Assembly (NCBI GenBank): GCA_963931865.1
Contig: OZ007509.1
Location: 447,978 to 511,977 of the forward strand
Direction of reading: 5' to 3'
Source: Axinella damicornis
Taxonomy: Eukaryota; Porifera; Demospongiae; Axinellida; Axinellidae
Length of the DNA stretch: 64,000 nucleotides
In this document: in pieces, positions 52,401-62,374 of the stretch
How positions within the stretch are numbered: position 1 is the stretch's first letter
Layout: every line of letters starts with the position of its first letter
Made by a program: the position numbers and the translations under genes
The notes under the pieces: model-generated
What the model saw: only the letters and a program-made list of their open reading frames with translations
Told to the model about the DNA's origin: nothing
Databases searched by the model: none

Positions 52401-55321
52401 TCACAGAAAACACACCCTGATAGACCACACACCCTCACAGAGACCACACCCCCTCCCATCCCACTGCCACACCCCCTCCCAGCCCACCACCACACCCCCT
52501 CACCTCAGCCCTGATCTCGGACACCTGCTCCCAGCCCACGGTATCTGCTGTACCGTGCTGTGACGACTCTGTCACCCCAAAGAAGTTCCCCACTGCCCTC
52601 CCGAACTGGGAGGTTCCCCAGCGTAGTGTCCGGCCTGTGGCGAAGCAATTCGTACAAGGAGAGAGGGAAAAGTTCAGCGTGAGACTGCCAGTCTTGTCAC
52701 ATTCTGCTACTGTTGTCTATTGAGGGTGGCAGCCAGTGATGGTTGACATACAGGGTACTACTCAGGGGACAAGAGATGGAACTCCTTATCACCGGGAGAC
52801 AATGGAGTCTCCTAGTGTAACTAGGCTGTGACAAGTCCACACCCTGGAAACCACAACCCAGCAACGGGCGGCAATAATCTCTAAGTTTGAGGAGGTTGTC
52901 AGCAGCACATCAGCCAGGCCATTGTGCTTCCCCGTCACACTCAAGTTTGCCCCACAAAACTACATGTAACTCTCCTCCTTTCCTTACCCAGGGTGCTCCT
53001 TTGGGGAGTGAGCTCAGCTTGGGGTTCAGAGGTCTGCCTCGCACCATACGTGATGTTAATGTGTATCAGAACCTGTAAGGTGTGTGTGTGACAGTCAGAG
53101 ATATGAGGGGGTGGGTCGACAGTTGAAGGGTGGCAGGTGTAATGTCCCTCCCTTCTCAATTCCATGAAAGCAAACTAATGCATGTAACAGTAACATAGAG
53201 GATGACCTTCAACACAGGATGCAGTACAAGGATAGTGTGTAAACACGCCATCCACAAATGTACTGCACAGCAACACACTTTGACCAAAGGATATGAAGAA
53301 ACACTGGAGCCAATATGGATGTCAGAAAGCACTGACATCATACCCTCACATGACCACAGAAAGAGGCCAACTATACAGTATCAACACCATGTGTTCTGGT
53401 TTGGAACAGCTTCGTTCCTTTGGGGTAACGCTAGCCTCTGAGGCTAGGGGAAGGTTAGCCTCAGAGGCTAGGGGAAGGCTAGCCTCATAGGCTAGGGGAA
53501 GGCTAGCCTCTGAGGCTAGGGGAAGGCTAGCCTCAGAGGCTAGGGGAAGGCTAGCCTCAGAGGCTAGGGGAAGGCTAGCCTCTGAGGCTAGGGGAAGGTT
53601 AGCCTCAGAGGCTAGGGGAAGGCTGTAGTAATCACTACAGACCATAATTTCAATGCAGATAAATTGTTGGCAGATGGTCCAATCATACACAAAGCACAAG
53701 TAAATGTATGACACAGGGCTTCATGTACGATACAGGGCTTCAAGTATGACAATAGAGCTTCTTCCTCCACACTGAAACGTGCCAGTGATGCAATGTTTGC
53801 TGCTTGTGTTAACCTTACACTACAATGTTTACACTGCAGACCTCTTCAGATTAGTTTCCTTAAGACCTCCATGGGGTAGCCTCATTCCCAGGCCGTTACG
53901 GTCTGGGAGGGAGGCTACCCCATGGGGAGCCTGCTCTACAGCGGTTACCCATATTATGACTAGCTGCTGATTTGGTGACACAAACGGATTTGCAGGGCAA
54001 GGGGTGGTCACCCCAGGGCAAGGGGTGGTTACTCCAATAAGAGCTGTACTGAGACCAGCAACTGGGGATTGTGCCCTCGTAACACAACAGCAGAGGAAGG
54101 TGTAGGTCATGGATAATATAGACTACTAGTTTACGTATCCATGGTGAGGCTTACAGTACTTCATGCAGTCATGGCTGATTTGCCACGGGCAGTTTAGCAG
54201 TGCAGCCACGGGCAGCTTTTGGACGGTCACAGATTGTGACACTGGTCGCAGCTCAAAGGATGGCACGTACTGGAGTGATAGTCTCGGAACCAGACCCTTC
54301 GTGCGGGGGAGGAGGAAAGGGTCTGGGCACCATCTTACATTCGAGTTGTCCCCAGGTCGGAATGTTGACCTAACGAATCAGAAGCGTTGATTGCGAATGA
54401 CGTCAGGGAAATGATTTTTCTCCAGGCTTTGCTGTGTCGCCAGTGACTAGACATGGCGAATCGCTGTGCCGTACCGCGTTACCCGCGAGTGACTGACAAA
54501 AGTTGAGGAGAGCAACGAGCAGGTCGACTGTGATCGTACGCGTGGTATCGCAGTTGATCGCTAATTACCACGCATAATTACGTTCCGTGAGGACAACTCG
54601 AATGTAGGAACGTGCCCAGACCCTTTCCTCCTCCCCGCACGAAGGGTCTGGTTCCGAGACTACTGGAGTGACCATCCTTTCATTGACCTCATGATCTCTA
54701 CGGATTGCCATTGGGTCAATACTTTGCATCTTTACGGTAGGGAAGCTCAATCATCCTTACTGATCTATGGATTGATTAACCGATCAAAGTGGAACACCAT
54801 CTGTATGATTATGATAAGCATTGGCAGCCTAGCAAAGATTGCTGGATATGGTAAGGGAGGGGATTTGTGGACCTCTGGATGCGGCACTTCGTGGCCCTCA
54901 CATTCACTCCTTTAGCAATTCTTCCGTCCAGAAATCCCCTCCCTTATTTTATACGATGCTCCACCACAGATTATGGCTCCACAAAGATTCTACTGAGGAA
55001 GCCAATTTTCACACTCCATCTCTAGTCTCGCGAAGCTTGACTATGGCTTCGCGAGACTGCTCATCCCAGACATGTCAATTCTCTTCAACTGACTTGGAAG
55101 AACTGCTGCCAAGTTAGCGCCCCGGTAGTACCGAGCCTGTTGAACTCGCTGTTAAGGTAGTCTGGCGGGGGGGTAGCAGAGAGCGAACAGTGCTCAAGGC
55201 AGGCCTGGATCGCGTCGGGAAAACGCCCAGAGGTCACTCCCCCGCTCTCCGGATCACTGTGCTGCGAGAACGCCTCCCTGAAGTGCCTGATCTGCTCATG
55301 AGTAAATGAGCTTGCAGCCAT
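49105..55321 (-). CDS. Rhomboid-family membrane protein with iRhom-type lumenal domain and retained Ser/His pair
   Basis: Ten exons in perfect phase: 55321-55094, 53072-52988, 52634-52504, 52052-51847, 51618-51467, 51254-51127, 51017-50957, 50883-49907, 49680-49476 and 49370-49105; 812 residues (human iRhoms about 855). The cytosolic N-terminus begins with an EF-hand-like region (HSDPESGGVTSG) resembling RHBDL1/3 and carries three PPDY (PPxY) motifs, one in exon 1 and two in exon 4, which support exon 1 belonging here. A Lys/Arg-rich stretch precedes the first transmembrane helix (SFWPVFIILITI). Then comes a long Cys-rich lumenal loop of iRhom type (NLWIGPS, GAKFTPCMR, GCC, FHPCC, CSARGGFFHEE, VCG) and six more helices. 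The helix-4 motif GASAA has Ser at about residue 671 where vertebrate iRhoms have Ala (GPAG); His at about 723 (NMAHVGG) completes a possible dyad, but the helix-2 oxyanion Asn is Met (HIVVVM). iRhoms are ER/Golgi cofactors of ADAM17; rhomboids are proteases. Which this is remains open. Confidence 0.85.
49375..49415. repeat. 41-base poly-G (poly-C on transcribed strand) forming a splice-acceptor tract
   Basis: On the minus strand the run ends TCAG at the acceptor of the last rhomboid exon (49370), so it is the polypyrimidine tract itself. Confidence 0.95.
53430..53621. repeat. 24-bp self-complementary minisatellite, 8 copies
   Basis: Unit GCTAGCCTCWGAGGCTAGGG plus GAAG; each contains CTAGCCTC/GAGGCTAG arms. 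The ends match the dispersed TAGCCTC/GAGGCTA palindrome. It lies in the first rhomboid intron. Confidence 0.93.
53876..53925. repeat. TAGCCTC/GAGGCTA palindrome in rhomboid intron 1
   Basis: Left arm TAGCCTCATTCCCAGGCC, right arm GGTCTGGGAGGGAGGCTA, imperfect, short loop. Confidence 0.75.
54279..54662. mobile_element. MITE with about 75-bp terminal inverted repeats and 9-bp target duplication
   Basis: Left end TAGTCTCGGAACCAGACCCT, matched by the reverse complement ending at 54662, with one G indel in the first 50 bases and weaker pairing (ACATTCGAGTTGTCC) to about 75. Flanked on both sides by CTGGAGTGA (54270-54278 and 54663-54671). The 384-base element has no transposase. A 9-bp duplication suggests a hAT/Mutator-like mobiliser, which is an inference. 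Confidence 0.88.
54852..54949. repeat. 98-base inverted repeat
   Basis: Arms TAAGGGAGGGGATTT and its complement AAATCCCCTCCCTTA. Possibly another small MITE. Confidence 0.65.
55024..55058. repeat. Short hairpin AGTCTCGCGAAGC
   Basis: Perfect 13-base arms around nine bases, just upstream (plus sense) of the rhomboid first-exon donor; the AGTCTCG end resembles the MITE at 54279. Confidence 0.75.
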
Positions 55322-55583
55322 AGCCGTTTATAATTTTACTTGATAAAGACAACAGTCAACATTCATTCGATTCGATATTCGCAGTGAGATCGCGATCGTA
55401 GATCATGTGACTCAAACTTACGTCACACACCAAAATAGCGATGACGTAATATTTTTCGAACACCTTGGCCCCAGTGCAGTGTCTGACTCTGAGTTGTATT
55501 TTGTGAATACTCACAGGTTACTCGGGTCCACCGGTCACCGGAATACCCTGGAAGAGGGGAATTGACCCACCTGCCTGAACAAG
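55322..55583. promoter_or_regulatory. Divergent spacer, rhomboid / RNF4-like
   Basis: About 260 bases between the two predicted ATGs. No TATA box recognised; a shared bidirectional promoter is likely. Confidence 0.45.
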
Positions 55584-56475
55584 ATGGCTGAGGTACGGAC
55601 ACGAACAACCTAATGAACCTACAAGTTCACAAGTACAGTGCAAGTATCTTTTTGCAGTTCCTTATAACTGTGAAGGTAGCCTGTAGCTTTGGAAGATTGT
55701 GGAGTGTGAGCACCTTGAACAAAATCAGCTAGTTCGAGTGGTAGTGTCGGTACCAGAGTCTGGTATAGGGACTGTGTGCGGTGGTGTACTGGTGGAGTGA
55801 GAGTCTCCAGTGCGCAACTCAGGCTCTGTCCTGAGTTCGAATCCCACTAAAACCCTTGGTTTTTCTGTTGAAGGGTGGTTCGCCTTGAAAAAAGGAATTT
55901 GCCCTTTGCCCTTCCAGAAAAACAAGTTTGAGCAATGCCATTTATGGTAACTCAAGCGAGTTCAGTGATGATGGCATCACCATCCCCCGTTAATGGGGCC
56001 CAGGACCTGCATGAAAACCTTCTGTATTGGAGATGCGGCATTCCTGGGTTATCAAATCAAAATGAACTGAACTGAACTGAACTGAACTATTCATGCAAGT
56101 GGAAGCCAGGGGTTGTGACTACACATAAAACAGCTCTTTTTTTTGTTGAAAGATTTTATTCACCAAAAGATGAAAAGGAGTGTGAGCAGGAGGTAACAAG
56201 ACCTATGGTGGCTCACTCCAAGGAAAATAAAATACACGAAAAGAAATATATAGCTATACACAAAAGAGAAAACACCAACCTCAAGTATTATGTGCAGTGT
56301 AAAACAAAACATTATATATAAGTTCATTATACACTCTAGACCCCTACTGTACTGTCCTAGCCTCATTCCCAGGCTCCCTCCGTTTTGGGGTTGCTCCTCA
56401 ACTCGTGAAAATTGGATTTCACAAGGGGGTGTCCCCCAGAAAGAGGAAGCCCAAGAATGAGGACAACACTGTCCT

Positions 56476-56509
<34 letters not shown>

Positions 56510-57851
56510 CTTCCATGACAAGGCTGTAGGTGGATTACTAACAGGCAAGAGTGTATAATGAATCGAGTGCAGCTTTACCAAAAGGCCTGGCAAAACTTTT
56601 CATGTTCAGTGACGTCAAGTAGATGAACGGAATGACACATTTGATAGTTAGTGATGAGAGAGAGAAATTGATCCACAGAAAAAATTCTGGGACAAGCTGG
56701 GATTTGAACCCAAGACCATGTGGATACCAAGCCACTGGGCCCACGGCAGAGAAGCAGCACACCAAAAAAAACTGCATATATCAGTTTGTACTCTGTTGTG
56801 TGGTCCCATAGGTCAAAGTTTATGGCCTGCCGTCATGTGACGAGACCTAAAAATAAAATTCATTCATATAGCAGCATTGTGTGGAGGCCTCAGCCGAATT
56901 CCAACTGATTCTCTCTCCTCTGCCATGTGCCCAGTGGCATCTGACTATCCAGAAGGTCGTGGGTTCGAATCCCAGCAGGTCCCAGAGGTTTTTAATTTCT
57001 CTCTCTCATCACTAACTATCGAGCATGCCCTACTGAGCTCCAGTAATTTATCAGCCGTCCTCATAATGACACACTTCCAGACTCAGGAGGCATTTCTCAT
57101 GTTCTGAACACTGCCCAACAGCACTTGTGATATATAGCGCTCAGCTAGCCAACCAAACGTGGGCCTTGTGGCAATGTGCCACTACTACCTGATTGATCTA
57201 CCGGACATCTTGGCATATCACTGTACTACCTGATGGATCTTAACCCTAGGCTAAGGACTATTTTTTATTCTCCACTGCCTAATGACCCCAGGCCTTGTCT
57301 TCATGTGCAGTTGGAATGTTATTGTACCCCCGCCCGGGACATTACATTCCTCGTAGGCTCATCCTAGAAGGAGCAAGACTTCCTCTACCGACCCTTCCTA
57401 CTCCTCTGGACCGAGCGCAGGAAGGAGGACAAAAGAGCAGCAGTCTAAAGGGAGGAAGAGGGTAAAGAAAGATGTCCGACCAGCCTTTGTGCCCGTCATC
57501 GTCAGCAGTAATGGCTACGCAGACAGAGAGCCACCTACAAGGTGTGTATGTTGCCATTTGCTGTGGTATGTGTACGACTTGTAGCACACTAAATTCCTCT
57601 TCTCTCTCCTCCTCCCGTCTTCTCCTCTCTACCTAATCCCATCCGCCTTAGATCTGTCTCTGATGAGGAACCAGTTTTGGTGCTATCAAACACCTCCCCT
57701 GCCAGTGCTCCCACCTCCTCTCACCTCACTCGCAGACCCATTTCTTTGGATTCCTCGTCTGGAGATGAGCTCAATAGTGACCCTGCAAGGGAATCGAGGA
57801 GGCAGGATAATAGTGAGTGGTGATGGCAGATTAGGATTGGCTCTGTTCACA

Positions 57852-57883
<32 letters not shown>

Positions 57884-59108
57884 TTCCCCAAGACCAATAC
57901 TGCTGAGAAAAAGTTCTGATCTCTTTCAGCTGGCTTAGTGAAGCTATTTGTTAAGAGAGATGGAGGGAAATACCGATCCATCTTCAATGCTCTCTCCCAC
58001 CCACACTACTCACACATGCACTCATACACCCACACTACTCACACATGCACTCATACACCCACACTACTCACACATGCACTCATACACCCACACTACTCAC
58101 ACATGCACTCACACACCCACACTACTCACACATGCACTCACACACCCACACTACTCATACATGCACTCATACAATATGCAGGCAGCTCAATGGAGGAGGG
58201 TGGAGTGGTTGACCTCACCAACGACAGTGGGGTGGAAGATGAAGACGTTGTGGATCTCACATCACCCATACAAGTGAGTGCCCTATCCATCTAGTTTAGC
58301 ACTGCATCTTTGTGCATGTTGTATCATGCTTCTTCCTTAATTTCCAATCCTGCAATGAATGGTGTTCAAAGATTGTGATAGGTGAGTCACAGTTTAAAGC
58401 TTTCCACAGCTCATCTTTTGGTGTTAAAGGGGTTGGCCCGGGAAGAGATGACTGATGTGTGGTGTGCTTCAATGTTTCAGATCAGGAGTATTTCACAAAT
58501 AGAAGGTCTCGGAGGGGCGGGGCAGAGATGGTCATTGTTCAGGAGTCGGATGATGAGGTGCAAATCATTAACTCACCACCTGGGTAAGGACCATGGTAAG
58601 GTTCAAAGTTCATGATCATGTAGAGCATGCCAGCTAGTTTGCATGTCCAGTTCTTAGTTGGCAAATAGGTTATGAAGTCCTCCGTGTCAGGGAAGAAAGT
58701 GGTTGTTTGTATCTTCTCTCTGCAAAGGAAGACCTCTTAGAGATAATTTGCAACCTATATACTTTGTTTTTGATGAGGTGTGTTGCCTATTTCTCAATTC
58801 CTCACCCTTGCAGCTCCTTGACCAAATCTGCAAGAAAGAAACCAAAGTACTCCTTGACTCAATCCCCTAAACCGTCCACCAACTCCCCAGCTAAACCCCG
58901 CACCCCGTCCACCAAGTCCACCCTCACATGCCCGATCTGTATGGACACTGCACAGCAGTTTGAACGCTCTGGCCGTAGCCTGGTGACTACCGTCTGTGGA
59001 CACGTCTTCTGCAACGTGTGCATCCGGAACTCTATTCAGAGACAACACAAGTGCCCCACTTGCCGCAAGAAGTTGACTATGAAACAGTACCACGAGTTGT
59101 TTGTCTAG
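55584..59108 (+). CDS. RNF4: RNF4-like SUMO-targeted RING ubiquitin ligase
   Basis: Nuclear E3 ligase that recognises poly-SUMO chains and ubiquitinates the modified protein. Six exons: 55584-55592 (MAE), 57357-57541, 57652-57812, 58182-58273, 58486-58583 and 58814-59108, giving 279 residues in phase (human RNF4 190). Basic N-terminus (KGRKRVKK). SUMO-interaction motifs: VVDLT twice (about residues 125-150) and MVIVQESDDE, the same spacing style as RNF4. The C-terminal RING has C-P-I-C, CGHVFC, C and CPTC ligands, followed by KKLTMKQYHELFV, matching the RNF4 end. The acceptor at 58485 was chosen over the CAG four bases upstream because only it restores the SUMO-motif frame. The 1.8-kb first intron is full of SINE-like sequence, so the tiny first exon is the least certain part. 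Confidence 0.87.
55777..56090 (+). mobile_element. tRNA-derived SINE-like element with TGAAC tail
   Basis: Head at 55777-55855 has a tRNA-like A-box region (TGGTGGAGTGAGAGTCTCC) and a canonical B box (GAGTTCGAATCCC). The body ends in a (TGAAC)n repeat at about 56062-56089, a typical SINE tail. In RNF4 intron 1. Confidence 0.7.
56323..56562. mobile_element. MITE-like element with 17-bp TIRs, containing poly-G
   Basis: Ends TTCATTATACACTCTAG and CAAGAGTGTATAATGAA are inverted with one mismatch. Inside are a TAGCCTC palindrome half-site (56357) and a 33-base poly-G run (56476-56508). Confidence 0.6.
56643..56740 (-). mobile_element. tRNA-derived SINE fragment (family 2), minus copy
   Basis: On the minus strand: GCCCAGTGGCTTGG, B box GGTTCAAATCCCAGC, then GTCCCAGA, a T run and ATTTCTCTCTCTCATCACTA. 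Same order as the plus copy at 56929-57020. Confidence 0.7.
56929..57020 (+). mobile_element. tRNA-derived SINE fragment (family 2), plus copy
   Basis: GCCCAGTGGCATC, B box GGTTCGAATCCCAGC, GTCCCAGA, T run, then ATTTCTCTCTCTCATCACTA. Inverted relative to the neighbour 190 bases away. Confidence 0.7.
57999..58172. repeat. 28-bp minisatellite, about 6 copies, RNF4 intron 3
   Basis: Unit CCACACTACTCACACATGCA plus CTCATACA. It ends just before the 3' splice site at 58180-58181. Confidence 0.9.
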
Positions 59109-60107
59109 CAATTGTCATGTTCTCGTACTTCATATTATCACCCGCTGGCCTCGTCTGGAGTGAGGCCAAGCACAGCACTGTACCATCCATTCCTGTCGTA
59201 CAAGATGACATCCTGATTTGTGCTCATTTGTCTGAGATAACTGTACGACTATTATACAGCTGGTTACAGGGTGTAGTAACACAGATTCTCATTCATGTCC
59301 CTGATCATAATTGCTGAGTGTGAACAGCTGGTCTATCGATCATTGTTGCCATACACAGAGTACTAGTTCGGTATGGTATTAGACCTCCGTTTTGGAATCT
59401 GCTGTCCCTTCAATTGAAACGTGATGGTACCGGTAATGCATGATGCATTGCTGCTTCCCAACCATGTGGAAAATCAAGGTTTGATGTCAGTTCTGCTTGA
59501 TTATACAGGTTCCAGGACACAGAGAGAATATAGAAAGGAATTTGTTATCCTAAAATAAGCAAAAGCACCTTTCTGCATGCATGCAGTACTAACTGTCAAC
59601 CTCCATATCATGCAATTGCTCCACTGTGATTGACATAATATTATACAGAAATACCACGGACTAAATTAGAGGCAATAATTAATACGTTGCAAACCAAAAC
59701 AAACAAACACCAAAAAAAGAACAGACAGTGAGTTAACAAAACAGAAGACAAAACAAACAATACTAATTTTTTAAAAAATACAATAATAAAATAAAAATAG
59801 TAAATGAGGTACAACATTGATACACACCCGGCAGGTCCAGGCCTGACCGGCTCCCCATCGACCCCATCACTGAAACAGCGTTCCCTCTCTGTAGAGCTAA
59901 TTTAGTCCGTGGTATTTCTGTATATTTACCTTTGGTTTTAGTTTATTAATATAAACTTTTTGTCCCTTTATCTTATAGTTTATTGTACCCCTCCTGCACC
60001 TATTGTATGCCAGCCATTATCCATTCAACTTGATTGACATTGCATAATAGTATCCTTAGCCTACCCCCTTGTGATACCTGCTGCAAACTATTGTTTGATC
60101 TGCCAAT
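59109..60107. other. RNF4 3' flank and intergenic sequence
   Basis: AT-rich, no gene recognised apart from the MITE at 59642-59924. Confidence 0.5.
59642..59924. mobile_element. MITE with perfect 28-bp terminal inverted repeats
   Basis: Ends start TATACAGAAATACCACGGAC and are exactly complementary over 28 bases. If the element proper starts at TACAG it is flanked by TA, as for Tc1/mariner-type elements. The 283-base element has an A-rich interior and no coding capacity. Confidence 0.88.
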
Positions 60108-60247
60108 GGCCATGCAGGTGATCCGCCATGCAGGTGATATATGGCCATGCAGGTGATCCGCCATGCAGGTGATATATGGCCATGCAGGTGATCCGCCATG
60201 CAGGTGATATATGGCCATGCAGGTGATCCACCAATGGCCATGCAGGT
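60108..60247. repeat. 34-bp tandem repeat
   Basis: About four units of GGCCATGCAGGTGATCCGCC plus ATGCAGGTGATATAT. CATGCAGGTGAT recurs every 17 bases, so the unit is itself a dimer. Confidence 0.9.
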
Positions 60248-60322
60248 GGATCAATCAAATCAGTAAATGTGCCTTTCTGCAGTGTAACTGACCCGATTGC
60301 AGGCTGTCCTTGGATTGCATAA

Positions 60323-61794
60323 CCACACTGATGTGGGACTGCATGCCACACTGATGTGGGACTGCATGCCACACTGATGTGGGACTGCACGCCACACTGA
60401 TGTGGGACTGCATGCCACACTGATGTGGGACTGCATGCCACACTGATGTGGGACTGCACGCCACACTGATGTGGGACTGCACGCCACACTGATGTGGGAC
60501 TGCATGCCACACTGATGTGGGACTGCATGCCACACTGATGTGGGACTGCACGCCACACTGATGTGGGACTGCACGCCACACTGATGTGGGACTGCACGCC
60601 ACACTGATGTGGGACTGCACGCCACACTGATGTGGGACTGCACGCCACACTGATGTGGGACTGCATGCCACACTGATGTGGGACTGCATGCCACACTGAT
60701 GTGGGACTGCATGCCACACTGATGTGGGACTGCATGCCACACTGATGTGGGACTGCATGCCACACTGATGTGGGACTGCATGCCACACTGATGTGGGACT
60801 GCACGCCACACTGATGTGGGACTGCACGCCACACTGATGTGGGACTGCACGCCACACTGATGTGGGACTGCATGCCACACTGATGTGGGACTGCACGCCA
60901 CACTGATGTGGGACTGCACGCCACACTGATGTGGGACTGCACGCCACACTGATGTGGGACTGCACGCCACACTGATGTGGGACTGCACGCCACACTGATG
61001 TGGGACTGCACGCCACACTGATGTGGGACTGCACGCCACACTGATGTGGGACTGCACGCCACACTGATGTGGGACTGCATGCCACACTGATGTGGGACTG
61101 CATGCCACACTGATGTGGGACTGCATGCCACACTGATGTGGGACTGCACGCCACACTGATGTGGGACTGCACGCCACACTGATGTGGGACTGCATGCCAC
61201 ACTGATGTGGGACTGCATGCCACACTGATGTGGGACTGCATGCCACACTGATGTGGGACTGCATGCCACACTGATGTGGGACTGCATGCCACACTGATGT
61301 GGGACTGCATGCCACACTGATGTGGGACTGCACGCCACACTGATGTGGGACTGCACGCCACACTGATGTGGGACTGCATGCCACACTGATGTGGGACTGC
61401 ATGCCACACTGATGTGGGACTGCATGCCACACTGATGTGGGACTGCATGCCACACTGATGTGGGACTGCACGCCACACTGATGTGGGACTGCACGCCACA
61501 CTGATGTGGGACTGCACGCCACACTGATGTGGGACTGCATGCCACACTGATGTGGGACTGCACGCCACACTGATGTGGGACTGCATGCCACACTGATGTG
61601 GGACTGCACGCCACACTGATGTGGGACTGCATGCCACACTGATGTGGGACTGCATGCCACACTGATGTGGGACTGCATGCCACACTGATGTGGGACTGCA
61701 TGCCACACTGATGTGGGACTGCATGCCACACTGATGTGGGACTGCATGCCACACTGATGTGGGACTGCATGCCACACTGATGTGGGACTGCATG
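60323..61794. repeat. 23-bp satellite, 64 copies with a single variable base
   Basis: Sixty-four head-to-tail units of CCACACTGATGTGGGACTGC plus AYG. I read every unit: length is invariant and the only difference is C or T at position 22 (28 C, 36 T). The CpG lies at that position. All three minus-strand frames stay open because the unit has no stop and 23 is not a multiple of 3; these 500-residue frames are not genes. Confidence 0.97.
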
Positions 61795-62374
61795 CAAGAA
61801 TTGAGTTAACACACAACCTCATGTAACCAACTTCCTCTTGCATTGCATTTACCAAAATTAATGTACCTATAATAATTATCTAACAGTATATCTTCATGAA
61901 CGCTCATCATATGCATGTCTAGGCGTCGATACTGTAATAGCTAGGGTATATGTGCTGAAATTCCAAGCACCCCGCAGACCCTCCGGCCCTCCGCAGACTT
62001 CGGACAATGCTGTGGATACCAGCTTGGCCGAGTTTATTCACATCGATATCACAAGCTAGTGAGTGAGTGGCAGTGGATGGAACACCATACTGCCAGCAAG
62101 ATTGACTGAGCTTTGCTTGTGGTGAAGACTACATGCAGCAAAATTGGTTCAATTAACTGTCTTGCACAGCTGATTGCTCACCATATTACCTCAAGGCTCT
62201 AAAGGGATCGATTGTGGCTGGTTTTGGTGCTCTTTCCTGCACTGCGTCTCCTCAGAGAGAGCTTCCAGTGAGTGATCGTATACTACATCAGCAATAATTA
62301 TTGTAGTGCATGTACACTTATACAAGCAGTGGGTGTTGCATGTAATAAGTGGTTCTATAATGTTTCCACAACAT
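61795..62374. other. Intergenic region between satellite and secreted-protein gene
   Basis: AT-rich, no gene or recognised repeat seen. It should include the 3' UTR of the minus-strand gene to the right. Confidence 0.5.

Noticed and set aside
56929..57000. Genuine tRNA gene at the GGTTCGAATCC box
   Set aside because: No proper acceptor stem or cloverleaf; flanked by SINE body shared with an inverted copy.
60323..61794. Possible CRISPR array
   Set aside because: Units are contiguous with no unique spacers and the context is animal DNA.
60088..61855. Three overlapping minus-strand frames of 510-575 residues with a repeating HQCGMQSHISVACSPTS pattern
   Set aside because: They are the 23-bp satellite read in three frames; the unit lacks stops in every minus frame.
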